NCBI GenBank assembly: GCA_037074765.1
Contig: JBAMDO010000382.1
Coordinates: 16,001-80,000 of the forward strand
Direction of reading: 5' to 3'
DNA length: 64,000 nt
Origin: Mansonella perstans
Taxonomy: Eukaryota > Nematoda > Chromadorea > Rhabditida > Onchocercidae
The notes under the pieces were generated by a model. It was not told where the DNA came from. It saw only the letters and a list, made by a program, of their open reading frames with translations, and searched no databases. The stretch's first letter is position 1. Each line of letters starts with the position of its first letter. Shown piece after piece: positions 22,977 to 39,207 of this stretch. The position numbers and the translations under genes are program-made.

Positions 22977-24090
22977 ATGGCGAAGGAAGTATCAGTTGTG
23001 ATACCGATGGAGGAAGGTGATCCGCTTGGGGCAGTTCCTAATGATAAGCTTGTCATTGTTAAGATTCAGCCAGGGACACTTGCAGATGGACATCTTAAGG
23101 TTTCTTTAAAGGTTTACTGGAAAAATAACTCTTTCTTTTAGTGCTTTCTAAATTATCATTTTGTTAATTATCATATTCAGATTGGTGACCAAGTGCTGAA
23201 GCTAAATAATACTGCTGTTCAAGACTGCGATCATTTCTTTCGCTTACTTCGTTTTGCACCTCCGTGTGCTACAATAACGGTAGTGCGAGATGAAAAGAAA
23301 GCAGCAGAACTTGAGGCTAAAGTACTCATACCACCCGATCGAGCTAAATTAATCATTCGTCGTGATGGATATATTTATTTTGTATATTTTATCTACTCGT
23401 TGTATTTTAATAAATTATCAAAATTTGTTTTTTGTTTTATTAAGAACTTCAAGATGACTAAAATTACTACAATTTAAAGTTGATTAAACTTGAATGGCTA
23501 CCTGGTGGTCCGAAACTTGGTCTTGGCATCAAACACTATCAAAATCGTGTACTGGTTTCACGATGTGATCCCGGTTCACTGGCAGCACAACAGCTTCAAG
23601 TTGGTGATCATTTGATCGATATCGATGGTCATCCAGTTACCGACAAAGATGTATGCCGTGAGCTGCTCCTGAAGAGTCTTCAGACAAATCATTTCGTTAC
23701 AACCGTTGTAGAACGTCCGGAAACAATGGAAGCTAGACATTGGGTACAAAGTGCGCTGAAAGCTTCAGCCGCTCAAGCTCCATCGGTTGCAATGAATAGC
23801 GATGTACGCGCTATTGCGGCTCGAGAACGGCAAAAATTGCAGAAAAACGTTCTGGTACATTCCGCATATCATATCATTGAAGTTCCCACACTTTCATATG
23901 TGTCGCAAAAGTTGAACTATTCCGACCTGTTTTTTTAATTTTTGAAATTTTAATAATTTAGCCAAAGAAAAGTTGTTTACGGACCGCCGGTGCAGCAGTA
24001 AAACGTGTAAATATCGTGGAAGGTAAAGCAGTGGAATTCATAATTGCTAGTGATAATGAAGGAAAAAGTCTTCGTCACGTTCGTAAATAA
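22977..24090 (+). CDS. Two-PDZ-domain protein, nematode sperm-type (smz-like)
   Basis: Four exons (22977-23099, 23181-23381, 23480-23881, 23962-24090), all phase 0, code for 284 residues. PDZ1 covers about residues 4-80: [51 protein letters not shown]2 covers about residues 109-185: [49 protein letters not shown], with a GLGI carboxylate-binding loop. A short C-terminal exon reads [20 protein letters not shown] and [12 protein letters not shown]. From memory this architecture resembles nematode PDZ proteins such as C. elegans SMZ-1/SMZ-2, which act in sperm meiosis; that link is inference. No signal peptide or membrane segment is seen, so it is probably an intracellular scaffold. It has its own TATA box, and its 5' end was copied into the upstream chimera. 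Confidence 0.85.
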
Positions 24091-24540
24091 TTAATGCATA
24101 ATTAATGATACGTGATACATGACACATGATGCAAATGCCAATACAATCCAAGTATCACTACTGTTACTGATATGATAATCTGCACTAGGAATAAAATTTA
24201 AATTTCGTATTAATTTCTTATTAATATGCCAATTGGGCATTCAAGATATTTTTTTCCATTTTATATTGACTGTGTTACGGAGATGAACAGATGAGGTAAA
24301 GTGAGGTTTAATTTAATTTCTACCACATTTAATTTATCATAAAATTTAAAATTAATAAAATTGAAATTGGCCATCATTCTATTAAAAGAATTTTCCATAC
24401 ATTAAAAATCAAATTGCATATTTGAATTTTAATTTCTTGAATGAATAGTTTATAAAAAACTAGCATTCAATTAACATCCTTCCTGTTTTAAAATCATAAC
24501 ATACAATAACCTACACAGTAAGAAGTGGTAAACACGAAGA
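24091..24540. other. PDZ gene 3' flank
   Basis: AT-rich 3' UTR and spacer; a short degenerate repeat (TGATACGTGATACATGACAC) follows the stop. No exon seen. Confidence 0.5.
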
Positions 24541-24541
24541 A

Positions 24542-24884
24542 AGTTAACATTTTCAAATTCGATCTCAGTTTGTCGTTTTCAAATCTGACTTGACACCACA
24601 GTTAACATTTCCAAATACGTGCTCAGTCTGACGTCTTCAAATCCAGCTTGGTACTACGTCAGTTAATATTTTCAAAATACGTTCTCAATTTCACGTCTTC
24701 AATCTGACTTGGCACCACGTCAGTTAATATTTCCAAATATCTTCTCAGTTTGACGTTTTCAAGTCTGACTTGCCACTACGTCAGTTAACATTTTCAAATC
24801 CGACATTAGTTTGACGTTTTCAAATCTGATTTGGCACCACGTCACTTAACATTTTCAGATCCAGCTTTGCATCACGTCAAAGAT
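24542..24884. repeat. 60-bp tandem repeat array, about 5.6 copies
   Basis: Period about 60 bp. Each unit carries GTTAACATTTTCAAAT, then TCAGTTTGACGTTTTCAAAT, then CTGACTTGGCACCACGTCA, with substitutions between units. Confidence 0.85.
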
Positions 24885-25310
24885 ATTCGTGAAAAATACG
24901 TGAAATAGATTGTAGTAATAAGGTTAATTTAATTTGATCTTTTATTGATATTAGTCATTTATTAGAATGAACGTGATCATTGTAACGTGAAATAACTGTA
25001 TCCAATAGCATTGTTATAACTTTCTTGACAAATGACGCACAATTACGAGTAACGTTAGTTATCCGCTTAGCAGTTGATGTGCTACTAATAATATTAGATG
25101 TGTATAGAAACGTGGATTGATCTTCACAGAAAGATGGCTTTTCTCCCGAATGTACTTGTAAAATTCTCCATTGGTAATATTACGATTTCTTTATAATTTG
25201 TTCAGGTTAAAATCGATAATAAGTTAGGAATAGAAGTACAAGTTCAGTAATATTTTGAATTCGGCATAATTACATAAATACTTAATTAAAGATTTTAATT
25301 AGGAAACAAT
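24885..25310. other. Spacer between the two repeat arrays
   Basis: About 430 bp of AT-rich unique sequence with no recognised exon or RNA gene. Confidence 0.5.
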
Positions 25311-26785
25311 CATTTTTTGTCAATATCAATCATTTTGAGAACCCGGCAATCCAGTTTCATTTTCTGCCAATATCAATTATTTTGAGAATCCGGCAGTCCA
25401 GTTTCATTTTCTGCTAATATTAATGATTCCAAAAACCCCGCAATCTAGTTTCATTCTGCTAATATCAATCATTTTGAGAATCCGGCCAGTTCATTTTCTG
25501 CTAATATCAATCATTCCGAGAATCCGGCAATCCAGTTTCATTTTTTGCCAATATCAATCATTTTGGGAACGCGGCAATCTAGTTTCATTTTCTGCTGATA
25601 TCAATCATTCCAATAATTCAGCAGTCCAGTTTCATTTTCTGCTAATATCAATCATTTTCAGAATCCGGCAGTCCAGTTTCATTTTCTGCCAATATCAATT
25701 ATTTTGAGAATCCGGCAGTCCAGTTTCATTTTCTGCCAATATCAATTATTTTGAGAATCCGGCAATCCAGTTTCATTTTCTGCTAATATCAATCACTCCA
25801 AGAACCTCGTAATCTAGTTTCATTCTGATAATATCAATCATATCGAGAATCCGGCAGTCCAGTTTCATTTTCTGCTAATATTAATGATTCCAAAAACCCC
25901 GCAATCTAGTTTCATTCTGCTAATATCAATTATTTTGAGAATCCGGCAATCCAGTTTCATTTTCTGCTAATATCAATCATACCGAGGATCCGGCAATCTA
26001 GTTTCATTTCCTGCCAATATCAATTATTTTGAGAATCCGGCAGTCCAGTTTCATTTTCTGCTAATATTAATGATTCCAAAAACCCCGCAATCTAGTTTCA
26101 TTCTGCTAATATCAATCATTTTGAGAATCCGGCCAGTTCATTTCTGCTAATATCAATCATTCCGAGAATCCGGCAATCCAGTTTCATTTTTTGCCAATAT
26201 CAATCATTTTAAGAACCCGGCAATCCAGTTTCATTTTCTGCCAATATCAATTATTTTGAGAATCCGGCAGTCCAGTTTCATTTTCTGCTAATATTAATGA
26301 TTCCAAAAACCCCGCAATCTAGTTTCATTCTGCTAATATCAATCATTTTGAGAATCCGGCCAGTTCATTTTCTGCTAATATCAATCATCCCGAGAATCCG
26401 GCAATCCAGTTTCATTTTTTGCCAATATCAATCATTTTGGGAACGCGGCAATCTAGTTTCATTTTCTGCTGATATCAATCATTCCAATAATTCAGCAGTC
26501 CAGTTTCATTTTCTGCTGATATCAATCATTCCAAGAACCTCGTAATCTAGTTTCATTCTGCTAATATCAATCATACCGAGAATCCGGCAGTCCAGTTTCA
26601 TTTTCTGCCAATATCAATTATTTTGAGAATCCGGCAATCCAGTTTCATTTTCTGCTGATATCAATCATTCCAAGAACCTCGTAATCTAGTTTCATTCTGC
26701 TAATATCAATCATTCCGAGAATCCGGCCAGTTTCGTTTTCTGCTAATATCAGTCATTCCGAGAATTCGGCAATCGAGTTTAAATC
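25311..26785. repeat. Minisatellite, about 44-bp unit, over 30 copies
   Basis: Long array with consensus blocks CCGGCAATCCAGTTTCATTT, TCTGCTAATATCAATCATT and TTGAGAAT. Units vary between GCAATC/GCAGTC and between CATTCCGAG/CATTTTGAG, and some are shortened (TTCATTCTGC without TTT). Higher-order blocks recur: the segment around 25420-25640 closely matches 26290-26510. Open frames through the array are by-products of the unit length. Confidence 0.9.
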
Positions 26786-26962
26786 GAAAGAGCCATCTCC
26801 ATAGTTGGCCGAAATCTCTGTAAAAAAAAAAGCAACTGTGAAATTGTTTGTATGAAATTTTAGTGTAGGAAACAGTACAACCTGAAAGTCAACGCTTTCG
26901 TAATTCATTCAAAGCCATATGCAATCGAAGTTTCTGATTTTCAACCTGACACTTACATGGAC

Positions 26963-27246
26963 ATGATTTTAGATGCTGTAGTTTAGATACAGCAAATCAT
27001 TTATGTTATTAGAACCTTCAGACAAATACTGAATGCATTGTCATCAATTCGGTGAATAATTTGATCCATTTTAAAAACTTTGGAAATTTCACTCGATTTT
27101 GTAACTTACATCTCCTACCAAAATAATGTGGGGATACTGTAATTTAGATACTATAAATCAGTTATGTGATCAGAACTTCAGACAAATAATGAATGCATTA
27201 TCATCAATTTGGTAATATAATTTGCTCCATTTTAAAAACTTTGAAG
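26963..27246. repeat. Diverged direct duplication of about 120-170 bp
   Basis: 26963-27088 and 27131-27246 share TTTAGATAC, CTTCAGACAAAT, TGAATGCAT and CCATTTTAAAAACTTTG in the same order with scattered differences. Confidence 0.7.
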
Positions 27247-27447
27247 CTTCAATCTTCTACTGGAAGATGGAAAGAAAATATGTGTGAAATTGATGACCTT
27301 ATTTTCGCCAATATTTAGGGACTTCGTATCACCGATGATAAGTGTCACGTTACGACGATTTTGAATTTCCGGCACAATCTGTATCTCCAATTTCATCGGT
27401 TTACCCAGCTCTTTGGTGAAAAAATGTGTTAATGCTTTATCAACCAT
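27232..27447 (-). CDS. Putative small protein or exon, unrecognised
   Basis: An ATG directly after TTCATTTTAG (a good acceptor) opens a 71-residue frame: MVDKALTHFFTKELGKPMKL, EIQIVPEIQNRRNVTLIIGD, then TKSLNIGENK. The first 50 codons are much less AT-rich than the surroundings, which suggests real coding sequence. A GTCATC after GENK could be a donor, otherwise the frame runs to a stop at 27232. The tail overlaps a duplicated segment. No partner exon downstream was found and no family is recognised. Confidence 0.35.
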   Translation of the reverse strand: MVDKALTHFFTKELGKPMKLEIQIVPEIQNRRNVTLIIGDTKSLNIGENKVINFTHIFFPSSSRRLKLQSF

Positions 27448-31140
<3,693 letters not shown>

Positions 31141-31347
31141 TTTAATTATTTAGGTCGCATCGGCAATTTTGATTTCTTCAAAATACGACCCCATACCGAC
31201 TCTATCTACTATCTAGGCCTCTGATTATACAGCCACTGTTAGAGCCATGAAATTTATGGAGGTTAAATCAATATTAATATATAGGAGAGTTTTTTTCTTT
31301 AAGATATCTTGATTGTTAAACTGTTTATTTTCTGATGATAGCGTTAG

Positions 31348-31510
<163 letters not shown>

Positions 31511-34500
31511 TGATGGTGATGAATGATAGAATGATATCGTCTAGATCATTTCTATGAAAGCGACCCCAGAAAATATAAAATCGAATTTGTGTTCGAAATG
31601 AAAAAAAATGCACGTTGAATCTAGAATTGTAATGTTTTAAAATTTGAGAGAATTTTTTTATCTTTTTAAAAACTTCTTTAAACGATTTCCATTTCAGTAT
31701 TTCCATACGTTGTTTTACCTTCTCTTTATTTCATTTCGTGATAACAATTTTAAATTTATGTATTACTGATAGCAATGCTTTGCATATATCGTTATGCATG
31801 CAAGAAGCAACTTGCAGTTTTTTGTTATTTGCAATTAGCAATATTGCAGATTGATCATAGCTTGCACTTTTGTACTGCTATTTTGTATATGTTTATATAC
31901 ATGCATTAATCATTAGCCTCCGCTTTTGTGTACGTTTGTATTAATCATTAACCGTGTATTAATGACATCAAATATTTCATGAAACATTGACCGTGTATTA
32001 CACGTGTATTAATCATTAACCCACGCTTTTGTACACGTGTATTAATCATTAGCCTATTCATGTTGAACATTATCATGATGCTGTTGCAGTTCCTACAATA
32101 GAAATGCTCCTGTTACTATCACTACTAGAATGACTGTTTATCATCAATTATTTCTTATTAAGCAACTATTGCATTTCGAATTCGAAATCCTGATTAATGT
32201 TGCAATGACATCAAATATTTCATGAAACATTTTTCAATTACTGCAGTATGCGGAATGTTTGCTTAACGCTCTCGCATCAGTGTGTTTTTACAACCATCAT
32301 TACTGGATTTGGTCAGTGATCTTATCAATGTCTTTTTATAAATACTGTTGTCATTAATGAGCTTGATAAACAACCTTACCAGTGTCTTCTTACGAATATT
32401 ACTTTCATTACTGAACTTGCTAAACGGTCTTATCAGTACTGGACTTGATGAACAATCTTATCAGTGTCTCCTCACAAATATTATTATCATTAGTGGATTT
32501 AATCAATTTCAAACCTTTACCCTATTCATTACTATATGAGATTTGTTAATGAGCGATAACAATTTTGATTGAAAAGAATGAAGGACAAAGAAAATTCTAA
32601 TAATATTTGAAGAATAAATGATAAGATGTGGCAACTAATGACATTTATTGATGACATAAGGTAATAGTTAAAGTTGCTTTTCTTTTATATGTATATAAAT
32701 TTTTAGCAGCGTGAGAAGAAATCATTTTATTTAAATCAATAAAATTTTAGATTGAAAATTATACACTATCATATATGATGCCGGAATGCATTCATAGAGA
32801 TTAATCCGGTTCTAAGTAAACGAAATACCTCAAATATAAAGCAAATCATGTCTGATACAACATTATACTGCAATTCATAATACAGTTTTGGATTTCATTT
32901 CATTCCAATTTGTAATCGATCGATTAAAATCAAGTAGATAATTATTGAGGAATCGTAACCGGAAACTAAAGCTAAAATATCTTAGGAGGACAAGAACTTA
33001 TACGTTCATCAGTAATTACTACTTTGAACCATTGTTAAATGCCTTATTTCAGAATTATCCTTCTATCAGATCTCACTAATTATTGCCTAATGTTTATCTA
33101 CTACAGGTTAAAAGTTTTCGATTTATAAATGTCCTTAGAAGAAAGTTCTCATGTGTCATTGCTCCTATTAACAATTAGTATTTAACATTTTCGAATTTTT
33201 CAACTCCTACAATATTGTAACAAATATTTCTTTGAACACTGAGAAATACTTGTCAGTGTTTTTTTCCCCATTAACTATTATGTTTTTAAAATTTTAATTT
33301 AATATATTTTGTTCTTGCAATGATAATTATATAGTTATTATCACCATAGCAACAAATGACAAATTAATGATGATGGTATTATCATTACTATTACCCGTTC
33401 ATATTGATGGTACTATCATTACCCGTTACCCATACCATATTGATGGCACTATCATTACCCGTTATTTGTACCATATTGTTACCGTAATCACCTACCATAG
33501 CAACAATCGCTTATGTGTTTTCCTACAACATGCATGGAATATTAATTTCTTAGTAAAATCATGTTCACTATTATAAATTATCTGATGTAATATGTTTTGG
33601 TGTAATATGTAATACAAACATTTTTTGCAAAAAAAAGTGCAAGTTTTTACAAATTTTTGTTTTTTGCATCTTAGAGACTTAAATCTTAGGGTTATCACGG
33701 AGCAACGAATTCGAGACAAAAAATGTAGTAATAATTATTACTATTATTATAGTGATAATTATATGATTTTATAAATTATGACTTTAACGTTGTCGTTATA
33801 ATTTCATAATTGTTAGGATCGATAATCATCATAATTTTAAATTATTATCATCATTATAATTATCATTGTTTTTTATCACTATTGTAATATTTCACTGAAC
33901 CATTTTTCCTACCGTTATGATTATATCGCTCGAATTATTATGATTTGCAGTAGCATTTGTGATTTTGCATAATGATGAATGCGCAACGGTAACTCTCGGG
34001 AATAATGCTTTGGTTTTTTTTTCTCCTTTTGTACCCGGGAAATATTAGTGGTATTGATGATAAATGTTGGAAATCATTGAGAGAGATTTAGAGAGTGAAT
34101 AGTAGACATAGAATTATGAAGGCCTTTCATCCTCGCCACCACAGCTAATTTTTCCCATTTAATATGCATATGAACGCGATGATATTCTATTCGCTGTCTA
34201 AATAAAAGAAAGATACGGAGTGGTAGGAAGTTGAGAAATAATCGTGCACGATTGTTTTGCTGAAAATTACTTTAATCAAAGTTAATTACTACGATAAACT
34301 TACGCAACGCTTATTATTACGCAAACGGTAATTACATGTACCTATTAAGGATATGATCGAATAATTAATTTGGTATGGATAAAAAGTGGGGATACATTTA
34401 TGTCATAGCGAGACTCTCATGCTTAATGAGCATTACCATGGGACATAGAAGGAAGTTCGATACGGTTGATTTGTATGTATGGCTGAGTATTGTTATTCGG

Positions 34501-35066
34501 GGGAAGGGGGGGACGGTCTGAGGGAAATAATGTGGCAGATGAGACAGTCTGTTTGTATCAAATTGTTACTAATCGGTAGCTGGAATTACTTTTTTTAGTA
34601 TTCTCAAATGATGAGACTTCTTGACATTTTGGGTGAGATTTGAATTTTAAAGTTGAGTGACATTTAAAACTTTTATCTGTAAAAATTTTGGAGTATTTAG
34701 AATAAATTTCTGTAAAAATTTGACCTTCATTTCATTATTTAAGTTTTTGTACTTGATTTTGAGGCTAATTTTAAAATTAGTCTACCTTATGATTACGTCT
34801 TACGAATATGTCGTTTATTCTCATTTCCACTTTTCAAATGGTGCTATAATCGGTTGCTATTATTAGGTTGTACTATTTTCCTTTTGCTATCACTCTTAAA
34901 ATCGCCTTTTTTCCCTCGTTGGCTATCATTCCGTTGACGGCTTTACAGCAACGTCTTTCACGATGCTTTACTGAATCACGTATTTCTACAGTGAATTTTA
35001 TGGTTAGTTTTTTTTATCGCGGACTATTTTTTTTACTTTTCAGACCACTTAATCAATAATTGTAAA
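31511..35066. other. Gene-poor region upstream of profilin
   Basis: No supported gene. Short repeats: ACGTGTATTAATCATTA(G/A)CC units at about 31900-32065; GACATCAAATATTTCATGAA twice (about 31964 and 32208); four ~60-bp units with CTTATCAGTGTCTTCTTAC at about 32300-32505; three ~40-bp units with ATCATTACCCGTTACCCATA at about 33375-33480. The profilin promoter and 5' UTR should lie just before 35067; no clear TATA box was found there. Confidence 0.55.
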
Positions 35067-36556
35067 ATGTCTGGCTGGGCTGCTTATATCAAGAATCTGC
35101 TTGATTCAAGTCAGGGTATACAACGAGCTGCTATTGTCGGTTATCCAGATGGTTCTGTATGGGCAAGGTCAGAGGGTGACCGTGAATTCCGGGTAACTGT
35201 TCTTACATTCTTTTTCGGCTATTTATCTATAAGGACGTCACAGATTTGATACTATTTTTATTAATAAATCTGATTGGTTACGGATTACTGAAAGACCATC
35301 CATTCAAAATATTTAAATACTAAAGCTCTGAGATGTACAAAATCTTATTATTGTTTGTGCCAAAAGTATCGTTTTCTTCGGAGATCAGTGTAGGCGATTA
35401 TCGAAGCTGAAGCTTTCCATATAATGCTATTTAAATTCATTGATGGTATGTGTATTAGCTGAGAATCCCATAAGCTATGAAACTCCAGTCCCATAAGCTA
35501 CGATAATCCCATTAGGCTAAACATAGTAAAATTCAAATTCTATTTGAAGGATTCATGTTCACTGTATAGTAATTATATAGTAATGATTGGATAGTGCTTA
35601 CATTTTGCAGGCAACAGATGAAGAGTTAAAAAAATTTGTTGGTCTATATGATCATATTGAAAAAGTGCCAGCTATTGGCTGCGATTTGGAAGGTGATTCT
35701 TGTTTTTTCTCAAAAATCTAGTGGTACTGAGTGATTTCCTGGAATTCATTGTTTTATGGTAGTATCTTGGCTTCTCGGAGGCACACTCTTTTAGAAGAAA
35801 TTTTTTGTTAGGCAATTTCGTCAGATTAATTGTATTACTCTTTTTTGATCGCTTTTTAGGCTTTTGGTGATTTCATTTTGATTTATCGGAGTAAACTACA
35901 GTTTAATGGTAGTTTGGTGTACTTCGTAATCATTTTTGAAAGAGGAACGCGGAAAAGCATTCCTGTAAGTGAAGTATTTTCAGGGAAGCTGATAAGTCGC
36001 GATTTTTTTTTATTAGTGGGGGTGAATTGAGGGAACGATAGAAGATAAGATCTTAATAAACCTGCAGATTTATAAAATTATTTATGCATTAAATTTCCAT
36101 AATGATTTTACTTTAAATCACCTAGTTAGTTATAGGTGTGCATTATATAGTGCCACGAACGGAACAAAATCTCATTTTTGGTAAACGTGATAAAACTGGA
36201 ATATTTGCAGCTAAAACTAAATCAGGTCTTTCGTTTTTATTTGCTTTTTATCGTAATTGCTGCATGGATAGGATAACCTTGCTCCAGGACACAAATAATT
36301 AATTGTATGCAGCGCAACTATTTTTCAGTATTTTCGCCTACCGGGTCGTATAGTCTTTATTTTATCTAAATGTGAATTTTCAGCTGTGTTAATACTATCC
36401 AAGTACGAGCTGTGTTAATACTAAGTACTATCTAAGTACTGTCCAAGTTGTAAATTTTCAGCTGTGTTAATTGCTTGCTATAAAGGAGAAAATGCAGCAG
36501 AGGTGCGTGTAGCAGTTGAGAAACTTGCGCAGTATTTAATGGATTCTGGATACTGA
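35067..36556 (+). CDS. pfn: Profilin
   Basis: Actin-monomer and poly-proline binding protein that feeds actin to growing filaments. Four exons (35067-35192, 35611-35692, 36136-36225, 36462-36556) with matching phases give 130 residues, the usual profilin length. The N-terminal signature MSGWAAYIKNLLDSSQGIQR and GYPDGSVWARS (Trp and Tyr of the poly-proline site) are clear. The middle reads VHYIVPRTEQNLIFGKRDKT and GIFAAKTKSAVLIACY. The C-terminus EKLAQYLMDSGY matches the family's last helix ending in Tyr. The third intron contains a duplicated copy of its own acceptor (first at 36383, used at 36461); the first copy would lead to an early stop. Confidence 0.96.
36371..36475 (+). repeat. Duplicated splice acceptor in profilin intron 3
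   Basis: AATTTTCAGCTGTGTTAAT occurs at about 36375-36393 and again at about 36453-36471. A partial third GAGCTGTGTTAATACTAAGT lies between. Only the last copy continues the profilin frame. Confidence 0.85.
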
Positions 36557-39207
36557 AATTTTCGGATTATATTTTCAACGTTTACAAAAAGAATATTTCA
36601 CTTTTAAACGGAACATGAATGAATTTATGAGTGTTTTTTTGTTTTAAAAGTTTTTCATGCAGAATTTGGAAAAATTTGTCTCTTTTAATGATTTGAAATT
36701 TCGAATTTTAGAGGTTTTTGCAGACTTACTAAGTGGTTTTCTTTCTAGCATTCGCCGCTATTTTCTTATTCTGCTACGTTATTTATTTCCATTCTTTCAT
36801 TTCCCATACTTTTGCTTTTTTGCTATTGTCATTCCTCTATGTAGCGAATTTTGCACTACTTTAAAATTTCATTTCAGTTGTTTTTATAATATTGGTTTGA
36901 CTTCTCGTCTGAACATAATTCTTGCATCATATTTTCTTTTGCATTCCAGCCATTTTTTTTTTAGCTAATTTTCATTTTCATTTTGTTCTTTTGCATTTTG
37001 CACCTTGTTTTACAGATTATGGGATGATGTCTGGTAACTGGCATTCAAGGATGGACAATGGAGACAAGCTGTTTTAGTTTTGTTAACACAAGGCTTTTTT
37101 CTTTACTAGTTACGAAGGCTATTAATCGTGTGGAGATAAATTAGTGTGAGATAGAAAATTAAAGCCAGTAGTAATGTATTTTGGTGCGGATTGTGGATAT
37201 GAAGAATTGGTGGACGACTCGACGCCGGATTTAACTATTTGTCACTTTTGCATTTAATCATCATACCTGGACACATCATTTATGGTGACGAAAGTACTGA
37301 AGATATGCTTCGGCTTTTTTCTTTCTTATCAGCTTGTTTTTAAGGTGTCCCACTCGTACCCAAGTCGTTATTACTGTGACAGATTTTGTAGGCAATAACT
37401 TGGCTAAGTTTCATCTTTATTTCATTGCATATATATCAGTTTCAGTCATTATAATTAGTTAATTAGTCTTCTTTGTAAACAGTTTCTCTGTTTTCATTTA
37501 ATTTTCTAAGATAATACGGTTATTATTTGATTTATTCCTTATGCATTCTGGCTTAAATTGCCGTTTTTTTTGGTTACATAATGGCTGTTTTACTTAAAAA
37601 GATTTTCATCCGTTGCAAAAATAAATATTCGAGAATGTCATCCCAATTGTAAGATTCACAAGGATGTGAATTGGCACCGATTGCAAAATTGCACTTTTCC
37701 TTTATCTGGGAGAAAAAAAAGACAACGGTAATATTACAATAAAAGTTAACCTAAAAAAAAGTTAATTTACGGTGACACTACTGTAAGTTACAGTAAAAGT
37801 TAAAATCACATGAAGATTGAAGATATCACATGGATCATTAAAGTATTTGTTTGTTTTGAAAAGATTTTTTTTAGTAAGCTGGAATTTCAGAAATTTTCAA
37901 TCTTTAGTTTCCACTCATTCAGTTATAATTATAACCTTTTTCCATGTTCTAACTTACAGTTTTGGAGTTATGGTTAATACAAATATGGCAAATGTTGAAT
38001 TGTAGCTACTTAAGCTTCGAACGTAATGGTCACGCGATTGGTCAAGAGCTGGAACTGCGTTCCCCTGCTTTCTCTTTCTCTTACATTCTCGTCAAAACGT
38101 TGTAACTGAAGTAAAAGCTTTCACAAGAACGCCGCCCATTAATACCTGTGTTTTCGTAATTGAAGGTTTTACATTCTACATTTACTCTAAATGTTAATAA
38201 AAGATGACCATAGAGGACTCTGCTTTAAAAGTAATAAATGCTCAAATAAATGCTCATTAAGTGCTCAAATCTACCAGGTCGAGTATTTAGTATTAAATTT
38301 GTGAATGAACTTAACAATTAACAGGATGGTTCACGTGGACGTCAGATTTTCTTTTTTTTTAGCTAAATAGAAAATTTAAAATCAAGTAGTAGACATTGAA
38401 ATGTGAAAATATTATCTGCAATAATACACATTTGTCACTTACAAAGTGTGACAGTAACAGATCGTTTGGGAGTTAAATTTTCCTGCGGTTTTTTTTTTGT
38501 GTTATGGTAATAAATACCGCATATATACCATAACATATATATATCGTTCTCACTCATAACTAGAACGTGTCCAATTGGAATGTAAGAAAAACTTCGTATT
38601 CATAAGACTTTATTAATTCATTAATTAATAAAGCAAAACCTCTTCACCTTCAAATTTTGTGTCACCTCTCTAAGATTATAATCAAGTGGTCTGTACCGTA
38701 TAAAAAAATTAAAGAATATAGGAATAAGGTTTCAAAGAATCCGAATGAAAACTTACTACCAATACATTTGCAAACAAGAAGCAAGATTTGGTACTTAAAT
38801 GCACTTGAATGATTTCAGGAAATGAGAAGTTGGAAAGAAATGAAAAACTGAAAAGAATGGTAATCAATTTTGAAATAAAATGATATGATTTTAAAAGATA
38901 GTATTTCATTTCATCTTAACAAATAAAATACGTTTGAAACATTCCTTCCGGCAATTCAATGCAGGAAAAAAGTGATACTGTACAGACAAACTAACAAAGA
39001 TTGTTCACACTGCAAAAAAATGTGATCAGACAGAAACAAGTGCAAAGTAGCGAGGAGACATTACTGTTGACAGTTAAACAAAAAAAAAAGACTTTTTTCA
39101 CTCGATCTAAAATAGCATCTGCTCCTTGGACCTTGGACCTACATAACTAATGATGCTTATAAAGAAGTGAAGCAACCGCATCATTAAGTCAAAATTATGG
39201 CCGACTA
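36557..39207. other. Convergent region between profilin and Elongin C
   Basis: Holds the two 3' UTRs. No coding exon recognised; a slightly less AT-rich patch at about 38020-38160 has no open frame of interest. Confidence 0.55.

Larger units (their letters stand above)
21643..23137 (+). repeat. Tandem duplication, second copy
   Basis: Near-identical to 20102-21642. Its left edge is joined to a scrap of PDZ intron 1 (GAAAAATAACTCTTTCT), and the same scrap sits in the intact intron at about 23119-23136. That places the crossover between PDZ intron 1 and the basic-protein exon. Confidence 0.85.

Noticed and set aside
25423..26545. Repetitive protein with SFILLISII-like units
   Set aside because: The minisatellite unit happens to lack stops in one frame over part of the array; the frame breaks where unit length changes, so it is not under coding constraint.
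25311..26785. CRISPR-like array
   Set aside because: There are no fixed repeats separated by unique spacers; the whole unit is repeated, and the context is a eukaryotic genome.
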